The position numbers and the translations under genes are program-made. Source: Lycorma delicatula (lineage: Eukaryota; Arthropoda; Insecta; Hemiptera; Fulgoridae). From it: a stretch of 64,000 bases of DNA. The stretch spans positions 9,505,001-9,569,000 of the forward strand of contig NC_134456.1 of NCBI RefSeq assembly GCF_047948215.1. The letters run 5' to 3'. Positions 11,134-22,779 of the stretch are shown here, one piece after another. The notes under the pieces are model-generated. The model was not told where the DNA came from. It searched no databases and saw nothing but the letters and a program-made list of their open reading frames with translations. The first letter of the stretch is position 1. Every line of letters begins with the position of its first letter.

Positions 11134-11805
11134 TGAAAGGAAAACAGTGTAATGAGGAATTAAACGTAATGACAGAGAAATATGTTTTAACACAGGATAA
11201 CTATTTTGATATTTAATGAATATAATTACAATAGAAAAGAAAATCTAAAGAATATACTCACAAAGGATGCATAACCGGAGGAAGTTTACATGGAAAATAA
11301 AACTCTGCTAGTGTAAACTATAAAATACCTGAATTAGACAGAAATTTATAAAGATATTTGTAATGTTTTGGGAAATAAAGGAGGCTTTTGAAATATGATG
11401 TTACAGATTTTTAAAATTGAATGAATCGATATAGTTTGAATTCAAGAGGTCTTAAGTCAAAAAGGAGCGGAATGAACTTTATGACAGAAGTTTTTAAAGT
11501 ACGAACGAGGATAGCGGGATAAATATAAAGATTTAATTAATTTAGTTGTCTGAGGATATGTAAAGGATAAAAAACTACAGAGTTAGACAAAGACTGGAAT
11601 TTGTATTACATTTAACTGAGATCACTAAATGTAACGATTACAATTATATTAATAAACTAGTATTCAACAGAAAAGAATGGAAATTGAAGGGCGGGCTAAA
11701 AATAACGCCGGTTTTAAATGTTTCGCCATTTCATCTAGAGGGGGTTAATCTTGAATATCTTATCGGCACGAGTTCTGATTAAAAGCTATGTTTTTTTATA
11801 GGGTT
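11134..11805. other. AT-rich spacer, no gene seen
   Basis: No domain, repeat partner or structured feature recognised between the LINE-Y duplication and the transposase remnant that follows. Confidence 0.5.
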
Positions 11806-11808
11806 ACT

Positions 11809-12310
11809 ATATACAAAATTGTTATTAAAGCTTACTACAAATACGGTGAGAATTTTGCGGTTCGTAAAGGTCACGAAATATCTGTTACAGATCGTACCAA
11901 ATGTGTCAACATTTCGGCGGTTAGTGAGAAAATTTGAAGAAATGGGTGCTGTTTTAGACATAAAATAATGTGGTAACCCTCGCACAGACCGGTTTCTTGA
12001 TGACACCGAGTCAGTGTGTGACAGTGTTGCATACTTAAGAACATCGACTCGCTTTCGTTCATAAGAACTAGGGACAACCAGAAAGACTTTAAGAAAAATG
12101 CTAACAAAGATCTGTTTACGCACCCGTACAAAATAAAATTACAATAACTTAAGCCAAGGGATCATCTTAAGCGCTGAGAATTTACTAATTTTTTGTTGCA
12201 GCGTCAAACAATAAAGAGCGATTTTGCAAACACGATAATATTTAATGATGATGCTCATTTTTTTCATTTTGATACGAGTTTCAATGAGTAACTGCAGAAA
12301 TCGAGCTAAA
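11809..12310 (+). pseudogene. Mariner/Tc-type transposase remnant (N-terminal HTH and start of catalytic domain)
   Basis: In one plus-strand frame, interrupted by several stops, the order of motifs matches IS630/Tc1/mariner-like transposases of arthropods. An N-terminal helix-turn-helix region comes first (IVIKAYYKYGENFAVRK, then VNISAVSEKI). Then RTRDNQKDFKKNANKDLF, HPYKIKLQ, PRDHLKR and EFTNFLLQRQ. Then the catalytic-type phrase IIFNDDAHFFHFD at about 12236-12275. At least six in-frame stops (for example after VSEKI and after NGCCFRHKIMW) show it is long dead. The C-terminal catalytic residues were not found. No terminal inverted repeats were identified. Shadow frames on the minus strand are not genes. 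Confidence 0.75.
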
Positions 12311-13067
12311 CCTATGTTTGAAAGTGATGGAAAACAGGAAGAGAATGACGATATGCCAGAAGAGCCTTGGAGGACATTTATCTGACATTAACGTTCCACT
12401 CATAATCGGATAATATGCGCCATGTTTGTATGTAAAAATATTGATCGTTATCGAATAAATTCTGCGATTCGTTAAAGTTTTAAAACCTGGATTATTTTTA
12501 GCCCCCCGTAGCATCAAAACTGTCAAGTACATAAAAATAAATTAAGACGATATATAAAGATACTTAAAGATTTAAAAATTGTTTATTTATTTTTTATAAA
12601 TCTTTTAAAACAGAAAATATTATTCAGAAATTTTTCAGTGTTATTCCTCAAGGTTCCTCCTTAATTTTCCATTATTCCTCATCTTATTTGAAAAGGAGAA
12701 ATTGATAAAATCGATACTTAATACATCAAAAACACCAAATTTTATAATCGTAAATGAAATAGATTATTAAAAATCAAGTATAATAAACACTGACATAGTT
12801 TTTTATCTATTATTTTAGTACTTTTGGACTTCGGGGAAAATCGTCAGATAATTTTTTTTAATAATAGGAATATTTTTCCTGTTCTGTATACTACAGCAGA
12901 TATAGGTTTCTGTTTTGCCATTTTATGCAGTTGGGATTTTATAAATAATTAATACAATCAATTTACATCATAATAAAAAGAATTATAACATTATAACATG
13001 TGAACCAAGGATTATACTAATAATTTTTTTGAGCAGAGTATGATGGAACAAATAAGAGCTTATTACG
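12311..13067. other. AT-rich spacer, no gene seen
   Basis: Possibly holds the decayed remainder of the transposon that starts at 11809. No motif is recognisable. Confidence 0.4.
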
Positions 13068-13430
13068 TCCTTGTACAAAGGAAGTATTGTGATCGCGAAA
13101 AATTTCGGTTTTCAGATTTCAATGGAAATATCCATTTTGACCATCTCTGACTCCATTTTGACTAATTTCGACATGATGTCTGTACGTACGTATCTCGCAT
13201 AACTCAAAAATTATTAGCCGTAGTATGTTGAAATTTTGAATTTAGGACTATTGTAACATCCGGTTGTGCACCAGTTGTGTTGTGTGGATTTGATTGAAAT
13301 CGGCTGAACTAAAAGTGTCCAAAAAACGCAAAATCTCAAAAATTTTGGATTTTAAACTTTTTCTTAACGACAGTAATAAGCAATCAATAAGAGATTTTCA
13401 CCGGTATATCATAAGTGATACTTACGATAT
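13068..13430 (+). repeat. Dispersed repeat family B, copy 2
   Basis: It opens with a phrase matching copy 1 at 5890 almost exactly (ATTGTGATCGCGAAAAATTT). It carries the same ordered landmarks, with a short internal duplication of a CCATTTTGAC phrase near 13131-13160. Homology ends where a T-rich low-complexity stretch begins near 13440. The 89-codon open frame over its 3' half is not a gene. Confidence 0.7.
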
Positions 13431-14540
13431 AAGTACTCTTAATGTTTTTATTCTCTCTTTGGTTTTAACTTTTACTTCCTCTTTATATTTATCATATTCT
13501 CTTAATTTCTTTTATTTTTCCCTTCTTCTTAGCATTTTCGTCCTCTTCATATTCATCTTCTAGTCATTTTTTTGAAATATATTTCGTCATGTTATTTTTC
13601 TATTTCCTGTATGATTGTTCTTTTTTATTATTCACCAAATAATCCAATAATAAAAACTGAATATTTTACACCGTAAGGTCGAAATTAACATTTGTAACCG
13701 GTATACAGGAGTTCACTAAACAGAATAGCTTAATTATTATTAACTTTTATTTATTCGACATACTAGAAATCTGAAAATTTTGTTAATTAGCAACTCACGA
13801 AGATACGAATAATAATGATCTAGTAATACGAGTAATAAAGGGACTTTTACTCTCTTAATATTTCACGTGAGGTTGTTGAATTAATAATTATATAAATATT
13901 TGATGTTAATAATAGCTAATAATTCAGCAATTGTGTAACTGTTCACTTTATTAAAGAATTGGAGGAAGAACAAGGAAGTCATGTAGTGTTCAGATTTTTT
14001 ACTGAAAATAATAGATAATTACAATTATCAATAATTATAGTACTTTTAATATCTCTTCTAATCTTATATTACGATTTATTTTATTATTTATACATACAAA
14101 CATACATATATATATAAAAGTTATTTAACTTTTTCAATAACCTTGGGAAAAATTATTATTGTCTTTAAAAATTATGAATAATAATAACAAATAATAAAAC
14201 AACTTACCACAAAGAAGATGAAAATTAAAATTAGTTATATGAAAAAACTGCAAGATTTTATTTTATCACTAAATAATTATTTATTTTTCTTTACAATTTT
14301 TTTTTCTTTTGTTATTCTTTGTGATATAAGAATTTGTTTCTATATTATACTACTCGCATGTTACGAAAAATGAAAAAGTCCTGTTTTACCAGATAGACTA
14401 ATTCTGTTACCAACAGACATGAACAATAGTGCCACAGATTGACTCATAAGCACCCATTCCCATACGCATTACATTAAAACAATACCGGGTTATATAGTCC
14501 AGCTACTATTATTACTTAATAAACCGTTTACTCTGATCGA
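13431..14540. other. AT-rich spacer, no gene seen
   Basis: Low-complexity T-rich DNA (13440-13660) followed by ordinary AT-rich spacer. Nothing recognisable. Confidence 0.5.
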
Positions 14541-14800
14541 AACATGTCAATATATTATATACGAGAGTTATTTCTTTTTCAAGATCCGATCGGTCACGAA
14601 ATTAAAACCACAGTGAAAATAAAAAAAAATTATTTGTAACAAGTACTTACATAGTTACGATATTCCTCTACATAGTCGCCACTCCGATTTAGACATCTTT
14701 TCGTAGCGTGGTACCAACTTTCCAATACCATCGTTATAAAACGGAGCCGCCTCCGTTCTATGACGATGTTTCGTCATAATATTTCTTCATGATTCGTAAT
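14540..14800 (-). pseudogene. Mariner-like transposase C-terminal remnant
   Basis: On the minus strand a short reading in two adjacent frames gives FYNDGIGKLVPRYEK and then CLN-SGDYVEE-like phrases. This resembles the extreme C-terminus of mariner-family transposases in insects (a basic helix then KCLN-GDYVE). One frameshift separates the two parts. A stretch downstream, minus strand 14600 to 14560 (GACCGATCGGATCTTG, then AACTCTCG), could be the 3' end or terminal repeat of the element. No matching 5' terminal repeat was found. The assignment rests on motif memory only. Confidence 0.5.
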
Positions 14801-16131
14801 TATCGGCATCAAACAATATCTGGGAAAAATCGTTCTAACTACGATTTGAAGGAGCTACAACAGATTATATTATACTTTATAAAAGAATATAGGTTTTCAT
14901 AATAAATATTTATGAATGATGACAAGATCAGCGTTCTATTAAGGTGTTACAAAGCAAAATAATACAATTTATTTTGTTTTAAACAAATCAAATTTGTTCA
15001 TCCCAAAAGAAAAGTTATCATCTAACAAAAATTCCCATTAATTTCATTTTGTGGGAAAGAAATACTATTGCTATCATTAGTGAGAATTCTATTCAAGCAA
15101 TTTATTATATCAACTAGGAAGCACAATCCAACGGCTTTATTATATTGTTACAATCTACCCAATTAATAGTTTTTTAAATTACTAACACAGAACTTTCAAA
15201 TCATTTTAACTAATGGTAATGGATTAACAAAATTAAACCTATGCCGACAATATCTATCCCCAAACGCAAAAAAAGGTTAAGGAACGGTGTAGGTGATAAA
15301 AAAGGACGAGCTAACGTCAATGAAACCGCAGTTTGAAACAATCCAACAGAAGAATTCTCCTCTATGAAGCTAGAATTAGAATCCTACGAAAAAACTAAAC
15401 ATTTATATTCAAACGGAACCATCAAATTATTGATTACAATTCTGAATTGACCACCTTAAATATATACTAGAACTAGTTTTTCTTTCAAAAATGTACGCAA
15501 TCGTGCAAGAACAGATCCATCCAAAACGAAGGATCATCGAAAGGATTTTATAACATGTGGAAGTGCTAAAGTAAATTTTTATTATGACGTTCAATCAGGC
15601 CTTATGTAAATATTTTTTAACAATTTTTTTTATATATAAAAAAGCCCGATGGGCGGAAATCTTATAACATCTTATAAATTATAATGTAACTTAATGAATA
15701 AATTAATTAATTTGCAATGTTCTCTGGAGATTGCTAAAAAAAAAGAAGATTACTAACCTAAATGATGAATCATCCATTACAAGTAATTATTTCTTAAACT
15801 TTCTATACTTTAATTAAAAATTCAATACCTTGCAGTAAATAAAAATAAATTTAAAAGGAAACTGACCAATTTACTTAATCTTTCTAAACATAATTAAAAA
15901 TATATATAATTTTAATATTAAAATTTAATAGCAATTTGGTGTGTTATCTTAGAATTATACGAACACTTTTTAATACATGTTTGATTTATATAAGTCCTAA
16001 GAATGAGGGTAATGCTAAAATAAGGTTATTAATTAATAAAAATATATATATTTTTGGTTCCGTAATAACTGTTTTAATTAATTTTATGCGATGTGTTTTA
16101 TTTTAGTTTAATTAATTTTTCCCATAATTAA
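14801..16131. other. AT-rich spacer, no gene seen
   Basis: May contain further decayed mariner sequence close to 14800. Otherwise nothing recognisable. Confidence 0.45.
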
Positions 16132-17070
16132 TGTAATAATAAATATAAAGATTTCCTAATTGCAAACATCCTGTCCATTTTATACGTTCTAAAACAACGA
16201 GGACAGCGATGTGTATTTGTATGGACTCCAGGGCATGTTGGTATTACAGGTAATGAAATCGCAGACGAAGCTGCCAGAAAGGCAACAGTCTGCGATGATT
16301 TGGATGCATTTCCTGTAAGAGTGGCAGATATTAAAAACCGTCTAACAAACATAGTAAAAAACAAGTGGACTGCTGAATGGAGGAGTTTAAATACAAAATT
16401 AAACTCGGTAAAAACTTCTCCTTATAAATGGAAAAGCGACTTTAAGTTGACTCGCTGTGAACAAGTAGCGGTGACCAGACTTAGAATCGGTCACACGCGA
16501 TTAACAAATTTATATATGTTAACCGGCGAAGTGAGACCAATGTGCGGTGTTTGTAATAAAACACTGACAATCAAGCATCTAATAGAAGAGTGTACCATAT
16601 ATGAGGACCTCAGAAAGAGGTTCCGTCTTAGAAATAATATTAGTGCTGATCTGGATAATGGAAATGAAGAAAATATAGTTGCATTTTTACACGCCAGTGG
16701 ACTTCTTAAAATTCTATAAAATGAAAGTTTAAAGCTGTGATAAAAGAATCTCTAAGCGGTAGTTTTATATATATAAAGAAAGAAATGGTATTGATAAGTT
16801 GAAATTTTAATTTCATGGTCTTTTGAGAACCTTATCTCAAATTTTAATATCGGGGCCTTTTACACCCCGTAAGTGTTTGTGATTGTCCTTGTCTTTTATG
16901 TCTTAATGTTTATTGTGAAGTTTGTGTTTTCTAAATTACATATGACGATCCTGATGGAGATAATAATTTCTTTTAAAGAATGTGACGAGGGCTAATGACC
17001 TTAGCAGTCGATGCCCATAAAAATTCAGAAAAAAATAAAAAAATAAATAAAAATAAATAAACAATAATAA
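16132..17070 (+). mobile_element. 5'-truncated I-type LINE with 3' UTR and AATAAA-type tail
   Basis: It combines the ORF2 C-terminus with a 3' untranslated region of about 300 bases. That region ends in GGGCTAATGACCTTAGCAG and GATGCCCATAAA, a phrase style common at the ends of I/jockey-type elements. An A-rich tail of AATAAA-like repeats follows (17029-17070). No target-site duplication could be read with confidence. Confidence 0.8.
16141..16719 (+). pseudogene. I/jockey-type LINE ORF2 C-terminus: RNase H and zinc knuckle
   Basis: One uninterrupted frame (no initiating methionine, so 5' truncated) of about 192 codons. It begins KDFLIANILSILYVLKQRG and enters the last part of an RNase H domain, CVFVWTPGHVGITGNEIADEAA, with the conserved His at 16234 and the Asp of IADE. 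A linker follows, then a CCHC knuckle CGVCNKTLTIKHLIEEC (C-x2-C-x7-H-x4-C) at about 16540-16590, ending HASGLLKIL, stop. RNase H plus this C-terminal knuckle is typical of I-superfamily non-LTR elements. The reverse transcriptase and endonuclease are missing. The frame is intact over its whole length, so the insertion is not very old. Confidence 0.85.
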
Positions 17071-19160
17071 TGAAATATTGAAAACCACCATTGTGCAAGA
17101 AACTCTGCCTTACATCTGAAACGTTCTGATTTTGAATCCCGATTAGACTTGTAATTTTCAAACGTTAAAAAAATTTAACTTGCGTACGTAACTTTAATTG
17201 GACGATTATCCTGACATTGCTGTAAAATTCATAAATAAATAAGTAATTTTAAAATTAGTTTGCCTAATCAACTAGCGTAAGCAGAATAATTCACTTCCAC
17301 GAAGTATTTTAGAAGGACCTGAACCCTTATCTAGCTAAATACAAATGTTTCATTAGTCAAAGTAGAAATGAATGATATATATTTTGATTTATTAAGATAG
17401 AATTAAAGTAAATATAATTATTTATGATCTTTTTTATGTAAATTTCAAGAACAAAAATTAGGAAAATTTCTGAAATATTAAACCTCTACCCATAATCTCG
17501 TGACCAGAATGTAATTTTATTCGATCACAAATTTCATTTAATTTATTAGTATGAAAAGAAAAGATTTACCTTTCACTAATTTAATTATTACTGAGTAAAA
17601 CCAATTAAATTTAATGGTACTTTAAAAAAATGATCAAAACATAAGTTTGGAATGAGTTTTCGACGAATACCTCTAGAATGTAATGAAAGGAATCTGTGTG
17701 ATTTTATTTATTAATATAAAAAATAACTAATATATTTTTTTTTATTGAAACTTAATGAAAAACAATCAAACACGATATTTGTTTATATGAATATTCATAA
17801 TAGCAGTTCACTTTACTAAACCACGCCAACCAGGTATCTCAGTATGACCTAAATTCAGTTCAGTTCAGTTCAGTTACTTTATAATTTAGATATGTTGTAT
17901 CATATTTAGTTAAAATTTCATAAAATACAATGAGAAATATTACAATTTTACTTTGTACTAATATTAAGAACTGAGCCGTAAAAATCGGTTATTAAGGTGT
18001 TTTCAATGATATTTCAATACAACAAACTGCCATCTGTTTCATCAAAAATACGTTTTAATAGTTAAAATTAAATTCTATTTAAAAAGTTTTGTCTATATTC
18101 TCTATAAAGCATTTTTATATAATCATATTTTAGTTCTTTTTTTTTATTAAATAAATATATATAAACTAAGCTACAAATCAATTATTAACAAACCACGCCT
18201 ACCATGTTTTTCTAGGGATGATGTATGTAAAATCTAAATCTAAAGATTTAAATATTTTTTTATTAATTAAATGTATTTTTTAAATTAGAATTTAATAAAC
18301 ATAATAAATAGTAAACGAATTTGTTTAATGCATAAAAATGTTAAAAATTAAGTATAATATAATTTTAGTTAGATTACCAACAAAATTTTAACACATACAC
18401 ACACACACACACACAAACGCCAAATATAAACACATGTTAACATAAAAATAATTAGATACGTATAAAATTAAGAACTGGATAAATAGTTTTATTAGTATAA
18501 TTTTAATTATTTCTCTATTATGTTTTTCGTATAAATATGCTTAACAATAATTGTGATCAAAGTAGTAATCATATTGCATTATATTATTCCTAGAAAAAAA
18601 TTGTAATTTTTTTTTAATTAAAAATGAAGGATTTCCCGTATATATTTTGAACTAATTTATTAAAATTTACGTCATATTTTTGTTTACGTATTATATATTT
18701 GTCATGTTTTACGTATACGTATAATGAAAAAAAAAGGTAATTATAATTTTTTTTTTTCATAATTTATTTTAATATTAGTAATCAACATTTGGAATACACG
18801 AACTACACAAATGTTTTTACATGAGATTTATTCATAATATATATTTTTATTTTACAAAATTCATAATATAAAGTCATATTTTTTTTAATAACTATAATAA
18901 ATGAGAATAGCATATTTAATTAACATGATGTATAGCGGTTACTTCACTACGAAACAAAGTAAACGCATGGCTGTGGTTAGTGGGACTAAAATACGGCTTA
19001 TCGTAATATATCCAGTTCATTTATCTGTAGCGGTGAATTTCAAGCTTTTATTACATCAGGTTAAAAAAATATAAGATAAAGAGATTATGGAATACAACAT
19101 TTAATTTTAACATGATTAAAATTAAAACCATTTTAGGAATGGTTTTAAGAGAAATTCATA
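17071..19160. other. AT-rich spacer with short tandem repeats
   Basis: No gene seen. It contains a (TTCAG)4-type run at about 17853-17875 and a (CA)n run at 18391-18415. The two phrases near 17815 and 18190 (AAACCACGCC) are too short to build a repeat on. Confidence 0.5.
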
Positions 19161-19166
19161 AACCTG

Positions 19167-19541
19167 ACGATTTGTTTACGAGTCATAGCTGCGGTTGGCA
19201 TCGTCTCCAAGGATGAAGTTTTGGAACGTGTAATGCCGATTAACTTTGTTATATCGCAAAGGAGGAGGCTTTGGGAGCAAAGGCCTTTGCCACACGGAGA
19301 CAGGAAGCGCATTTTATCCCAGATAGGAGAAGAATTAATGGAGGACTGGCAGGGGCGGTGAGACCGAGGTACTAAAGCTCGGTGGACCTACCGGCTCATT
19401 AGCGACATCGGGAGTTGGTGTAGGAGTACACAGGAAGATGTTAGACACGTTGGGTTTGGAAGATATGTCCCGCACGAAGGACACACAATATATAATGCTG
19501 AAAGGTGTTGAAGAAAGGTGTTCGATTGCAAACTACGTTAA
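19167..19541 (+). pseudogene. R1-clade LINE ORF2 C-terminal remnant
   Basis: One frame reads LRVIAAVGIVSKDEVLERV, PINFVISQRRRLWEQR, ILSQIGEELMEDWQGR, stop (19359-19361), then ARWTYRLISDIGSW and a scrambled end with FDCKLR. The order (LRV-AYRTVS-type start, WQ-RW, RWT-RLI-D-W) is the C-terminal thumb region of R1-type non-LTR retrotransposons. The TGHG block and most of the CCHC knuckle are deleted or shifted. A second stop is at 19509-19511. The clearly recognisable partner is the minus-strand fragment at 24049-24361. The copy is dead and old. Confidence 0.75.
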
Positions 19542-19599
19542 GAAGGTAAATGGATAGCTTACATACATACGAGGAGACCCGCCAGAGAACGAGATGTCG

Positions 19600-20015
19600 G
19601 AGGCTGCCAGGGCGGACATGAAAATAACTACCACTTATGATATATCTCTGAAAAGCTCTCAGTTAGGGCTTATGCTGCCAAAATCTAAATTTAAGGTTTT
19701 AAGAAAAAGTCCAAAATCAAAAGTTGTTGGATTTTCGTTTTTTTTTTAATTTTTGTTCCAGTCGTTTGCAATCAAAAGGGGAGGTGTACAACTTGATATT
19801 ACAATAGTCCTAAATCCAAAATTTCAACATCCTACGGTTAATCGTTTTTGAGTTATGCGAGATACATACGCACATACGTATGTATGTACAGACGTCACGC
19901 CGAAACTGGTCAAATTGGATTCACGAATGGGTAAAATGGATATATCCGTTGAAATCTGAAAACCGTAATTATACGCTAACACAAAATTTCTTTTACGTCG
20001 TCCAAGGAAGTAAAA
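19600..20015 (-). repeat. Dispersed repeat family B, copy 3
   Basis: Inverted relative to copies 1 and 2. It carries the same landmarks in reverse order: the ATAAGTGGTA-like phrase, AAAGTCCAAAAT, CTCGCATAACTCAAAAACG, a TACGTATGT tetramer-rich stretch and GACGTCTGTAC. Its inner end at about 19570-19600 touches the R1-type remnant. The 99-codon open frame over it is chance. Confidence 0.65.
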
Positions 20016-20834
20016 ATATAATAAATAACTTAAAACAGTCTGTATATGTTTTTATTTATTTAATTTTTATTACTGAAATGCGACTACTTTTACTTATAAA
20101 TAATAACATTGCAGTAACTAATCAAGTAAAAAGTAATTTCACGTGTATGTGTGTTTCTTTTAGAGTAAATTATAATTAAAGTGAAATTTATATGTTGAAA
20201 TATATCTACAAATTATAAAATTACATTTACTTTTACGGACTAGGAAGAAAAAAAATTGTATGTAGGAAATACCATGATAACAGCTTTGATAATAAAACTA
20301 CCAAACACATATAATGTAATACATATTTAATTTCTTGAACTTGTTTTTTTTTTTTTTTAAAGTAAAAAAACCATTTACATTAATTTTTTGAAAACTAAAA
20401 AAAAAAACTGTAGAAATTTATTCTTATTAGAATGAATCGAACTAATTTTGTAATCAAATTTAGAATTGAGGTATTAGATTTTAAATTTAAATTATTATTG
20501 TAATAACAGCGTAAACTCTATCATAATAAATAAATTAAACATATTTTAATCAGGTATACTATGAGATCGGCAATATATTACTCAAGTATAGGTAGGTGAG
20601 TTCTTCAGAGCAAGAGTTTGGGCAGTACTGGACTCGAAACTTTGAGTGATCTAATAATGTAGGTTTCATAACAGCCGGCTTCAATTTTAAAATTATTAAT
20701 TATAATTGGTTGACCGTACTTAGTACGAAAAAAGTGTACTTTTCCCTATTCTTATCATTACCCGACAAACATCACTAGGAGAAAACCGTACTTCGTTTCT
20801 CATTAAAAAAAAAAATAATAATTACTTTTATGTC
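20016..20834. other. AT-rich spacer, no gene seen
   Basis: Ordinary AT-rich DNA. A patch with more balanced composition at 20580-20780 is unassigned. Confidence 0.45.
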
Positions 20835-21026
20835 ATTAAATATTCTTAAAAAGAATAAATCCACCTTACCAGTAATTAATTTTGAAATTCTCAAGATCTT
20901 TCAGTCCTTAGACCATAGTCAGGAGATTAAAATATCAGTATTAAATAAAGTTAAAAAATTAAAATTTTAACCAGTCATGACTGATTGATCAGTATAACCA
21001 TTATTCATTTAGAATACTGATAACTA

Positions 21027-22190
21027 TAAACAAGGGACAAGGGAAGCAATTTTAGGCCTCAGATTAATAGTAGAAGGAAGATTAAAGAAAAACAAACCGA
21101 CATACTTGGCGTTTACCTAGAAAAGGCATTCGATAACGTAGACTGGAATAAAATGCTCAGTATTTTAAAAAAATTACGGTTCAAATACAGAGATAGAAGA
21201 GCAATTGCTAACATGTACAGGAACCAAACAGCAACAGTAGCAATTGAAGAACATAAGAAAGAAGCCGTAATAAGAAAGGGAGTCCGACAAGGATGTTCCC
21301 TATCTCCGTTACTTTTTAATCTTTACATGGATCTAGCAGTTAATGATGTTAAAGAACAATTTAGATTCGGAGTAACAGTACAAGGGGAAAAGTTAAAGAT
21401 GCTGCGAATTGCCGATGATATAGTAATTCTAGCCGAGAGTAAAAAGGATTTAGAAGAAACAATGAACGTCATAGATGAAGTCCTACGCAAGAACTATCGC
21501 GTGAAAATAAACAAGAACAAAACAAAAGTAATGAAATGTAGTAGAAATAACAAAGATGGACCGCTGAATGTGAAAATAGGAGGAGAAAAGATTATGTAGG
21601 TAGAATAATTTTGTTATTTGGGAAATAGAATTACTAAAGATGGACGAAGCAGGAGCGATATAAAATGCCGAATAGCACTAGCTAAACGAGCCTCCAGTAA
21701 GAAATATAATTTGGTTACATCAAAAATTAATTTAAATGTCAGGAAAAGATTTTTGATAGTATATGGTTGGATTGTCGCTTTATATCGAAGTGAAACTTGG
21801 ACGATCGGAGTATCTGAGTAGAAAAGATCAGAAGCTTTTAAAATGCGGTGCTATAGGAGAATGTTAAAAATCAGATGGGTGGATAAAGTGACAAATGAAG
21901 AGGTATTGCGGCAAATAGATGAAGAAAGAAGCATTTGGAAACATATAGTTAAAAGAAGAGACAGACTTATAGGCCACATACTAAGGCATCCTGGAATAGT
22001 CGCTTTAATATTGGAAGGACAGGTAGAAGGAAAAAATTGTGTAGGCAGGCCACGTTTGGAATATGTAAAACAAATTGTTAGGGATGTAGGATGTAGAGAG
22101 TATACTGAAATGAAACGACTAGCACTAGATAGGGAATCTTGGAGAGGTGCATCAAACCAGTCAAATGACTGAAGAAAAAAAAAGTACTAC
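21027..22190 (+). mobile_element. RTE-like LINE, 5' truncated (LINE-Y copy c)
   Basis: Starts inside the reverse transcriptase at about 21033 (homologous to 32042 of copy e) after six non-matching bases, and ends with the usual 3' hairpin and an A-rich tail near 22183-22191. It keeps motif A context LEKAFDNVDW and motif B RQGCSLSPLLFNLY. In motif C the phrase is IADDIVIL rather than FADDIVIL. A 4-base deletion near 21117 and several stops (21597-21599; 21610-21612; 21819-21821) kill it. An 11-bp duplication, ACTGATAACTA (21016-21026 and 22443-22453), flanks it together with the following copy d. Confidence 0.9.
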
Positions 22191-22442
22191 CGTCGGGGGA
22201 AAAGAACGTATTTTTGCATAGATTGGAAAGAGGGGGGGGTTATGGGGTATGTTAGAAGTTTAAAAAAGGTTGGTAGGCTAGAAAATTTAAAAAGGGAAAT
22301 GGATAGGATAAATGTAGGAAAACAAATTGTTAGGGATGTAGGATGTAGAGGGTATACTGAAATGAAACGACTAGCACTAGATAGGGAATCTTGGAGAGCT
22401 GCATCAAACCAGTCAAATGACTGAAGACAAAAAAAAAAAAAA
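22191..22442 (+). mobile_element. Short internally deleted LINE-Y fragment (copy d)
   Basis: Directly after the tail of copy c come about 50 bases of unassigned sequence, including a G8 run. Then an endonuclease scrap VRSLKKVGRLENLKREMDR (22240-22311) is fused to the last C-terminal codons KQIVRDVGCRGYTEMKRL and the normal 3' hairpin and A tail. The deletion is larger than in copy b and has a different junction. It shares the single pair of flanking duplications with copy c. Confidence 0.8.
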
Positions 22443-22639
22443 ACTGATAACTAGCAATCAGTCATGACTGGTTAATATTTAAATTTTTAACTTTATTTAA
22501 TGCTGATATTTTAATCTCCTGACGATGTTCTAATGACCGAAAGATCTTAGAATTTCAAAATTAATTGCTGGTAAGGAGGATTTATTATTTTTAATAATAT
22601 TTAATAATTTATTAATATATCAGCGGTAACCATGTTTGA

Positions 22640-22775
22640 GAAATTTTTATTTTTATATTTTTTAGTTGAGGAACCGGACTCAGGTGCAGCCAGTTGCATC
22701 ACACATACAATAACAGTGGCTGTATTGGTTGAACCGCCGCGTCGTACACCGTCTGATCCCTTAAAAATTGAAATT
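22640..22775. other. Unassigned patch with raised GC
   Basis: A GC-balanced stretch between the fold-back element and repeat family C. It has no open frame or tRNA-like pairing that I can support. Confidence 0.3.
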
Positions 22776-22779
22776 CAAA

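Larger units (their letters stand above)
20835..22605. mobile_element. Fold-back (palindromic) DNA element, split by LINE-Y
   Basis: The left arm (20835-20987) and right arm (22454-22605) are near-perfect reverse complements over about 150 bp. Landmarks include ACCAGTCATGACTG next to the centre and AGGAGATTAAAATATCAG further out. The pairing continues in the loop, with ATCAGTAT at 20988 facing ATACTGAT at 21014. Without the LINE the element would be about 345 bp and almost wholly palindromic. The loop, at 21016-21026, is the LINE-Y target site. Outer ends are AT-rich, and no target-site duplication of the fold-back element could be fixed. No transposase is encoded, so it is a non-autonomous MITE or fold-back type element. 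Confidence 0.8.

Noticed and set aside
11779..12131. Two minus-strand open frames of 86 and 114 residues
   Set aside because: They overlap the plus-strand transposase remnant, whose motifs are ordered and recognisable. The minus frames have no family features.
13294..13563. 89-residue frame with hydrophobic C-terminal half
   Set aside because: It overlaps noncoding repeat family B and a T-rich low-complexity stretch.
16132..16719. Host RNase H gene
   Set aside because: The RNase H part is fused to a C-terminal CCHC knuckle and followed by a LINE-type 3' UTR and tail, so it belongs to a retroelement.
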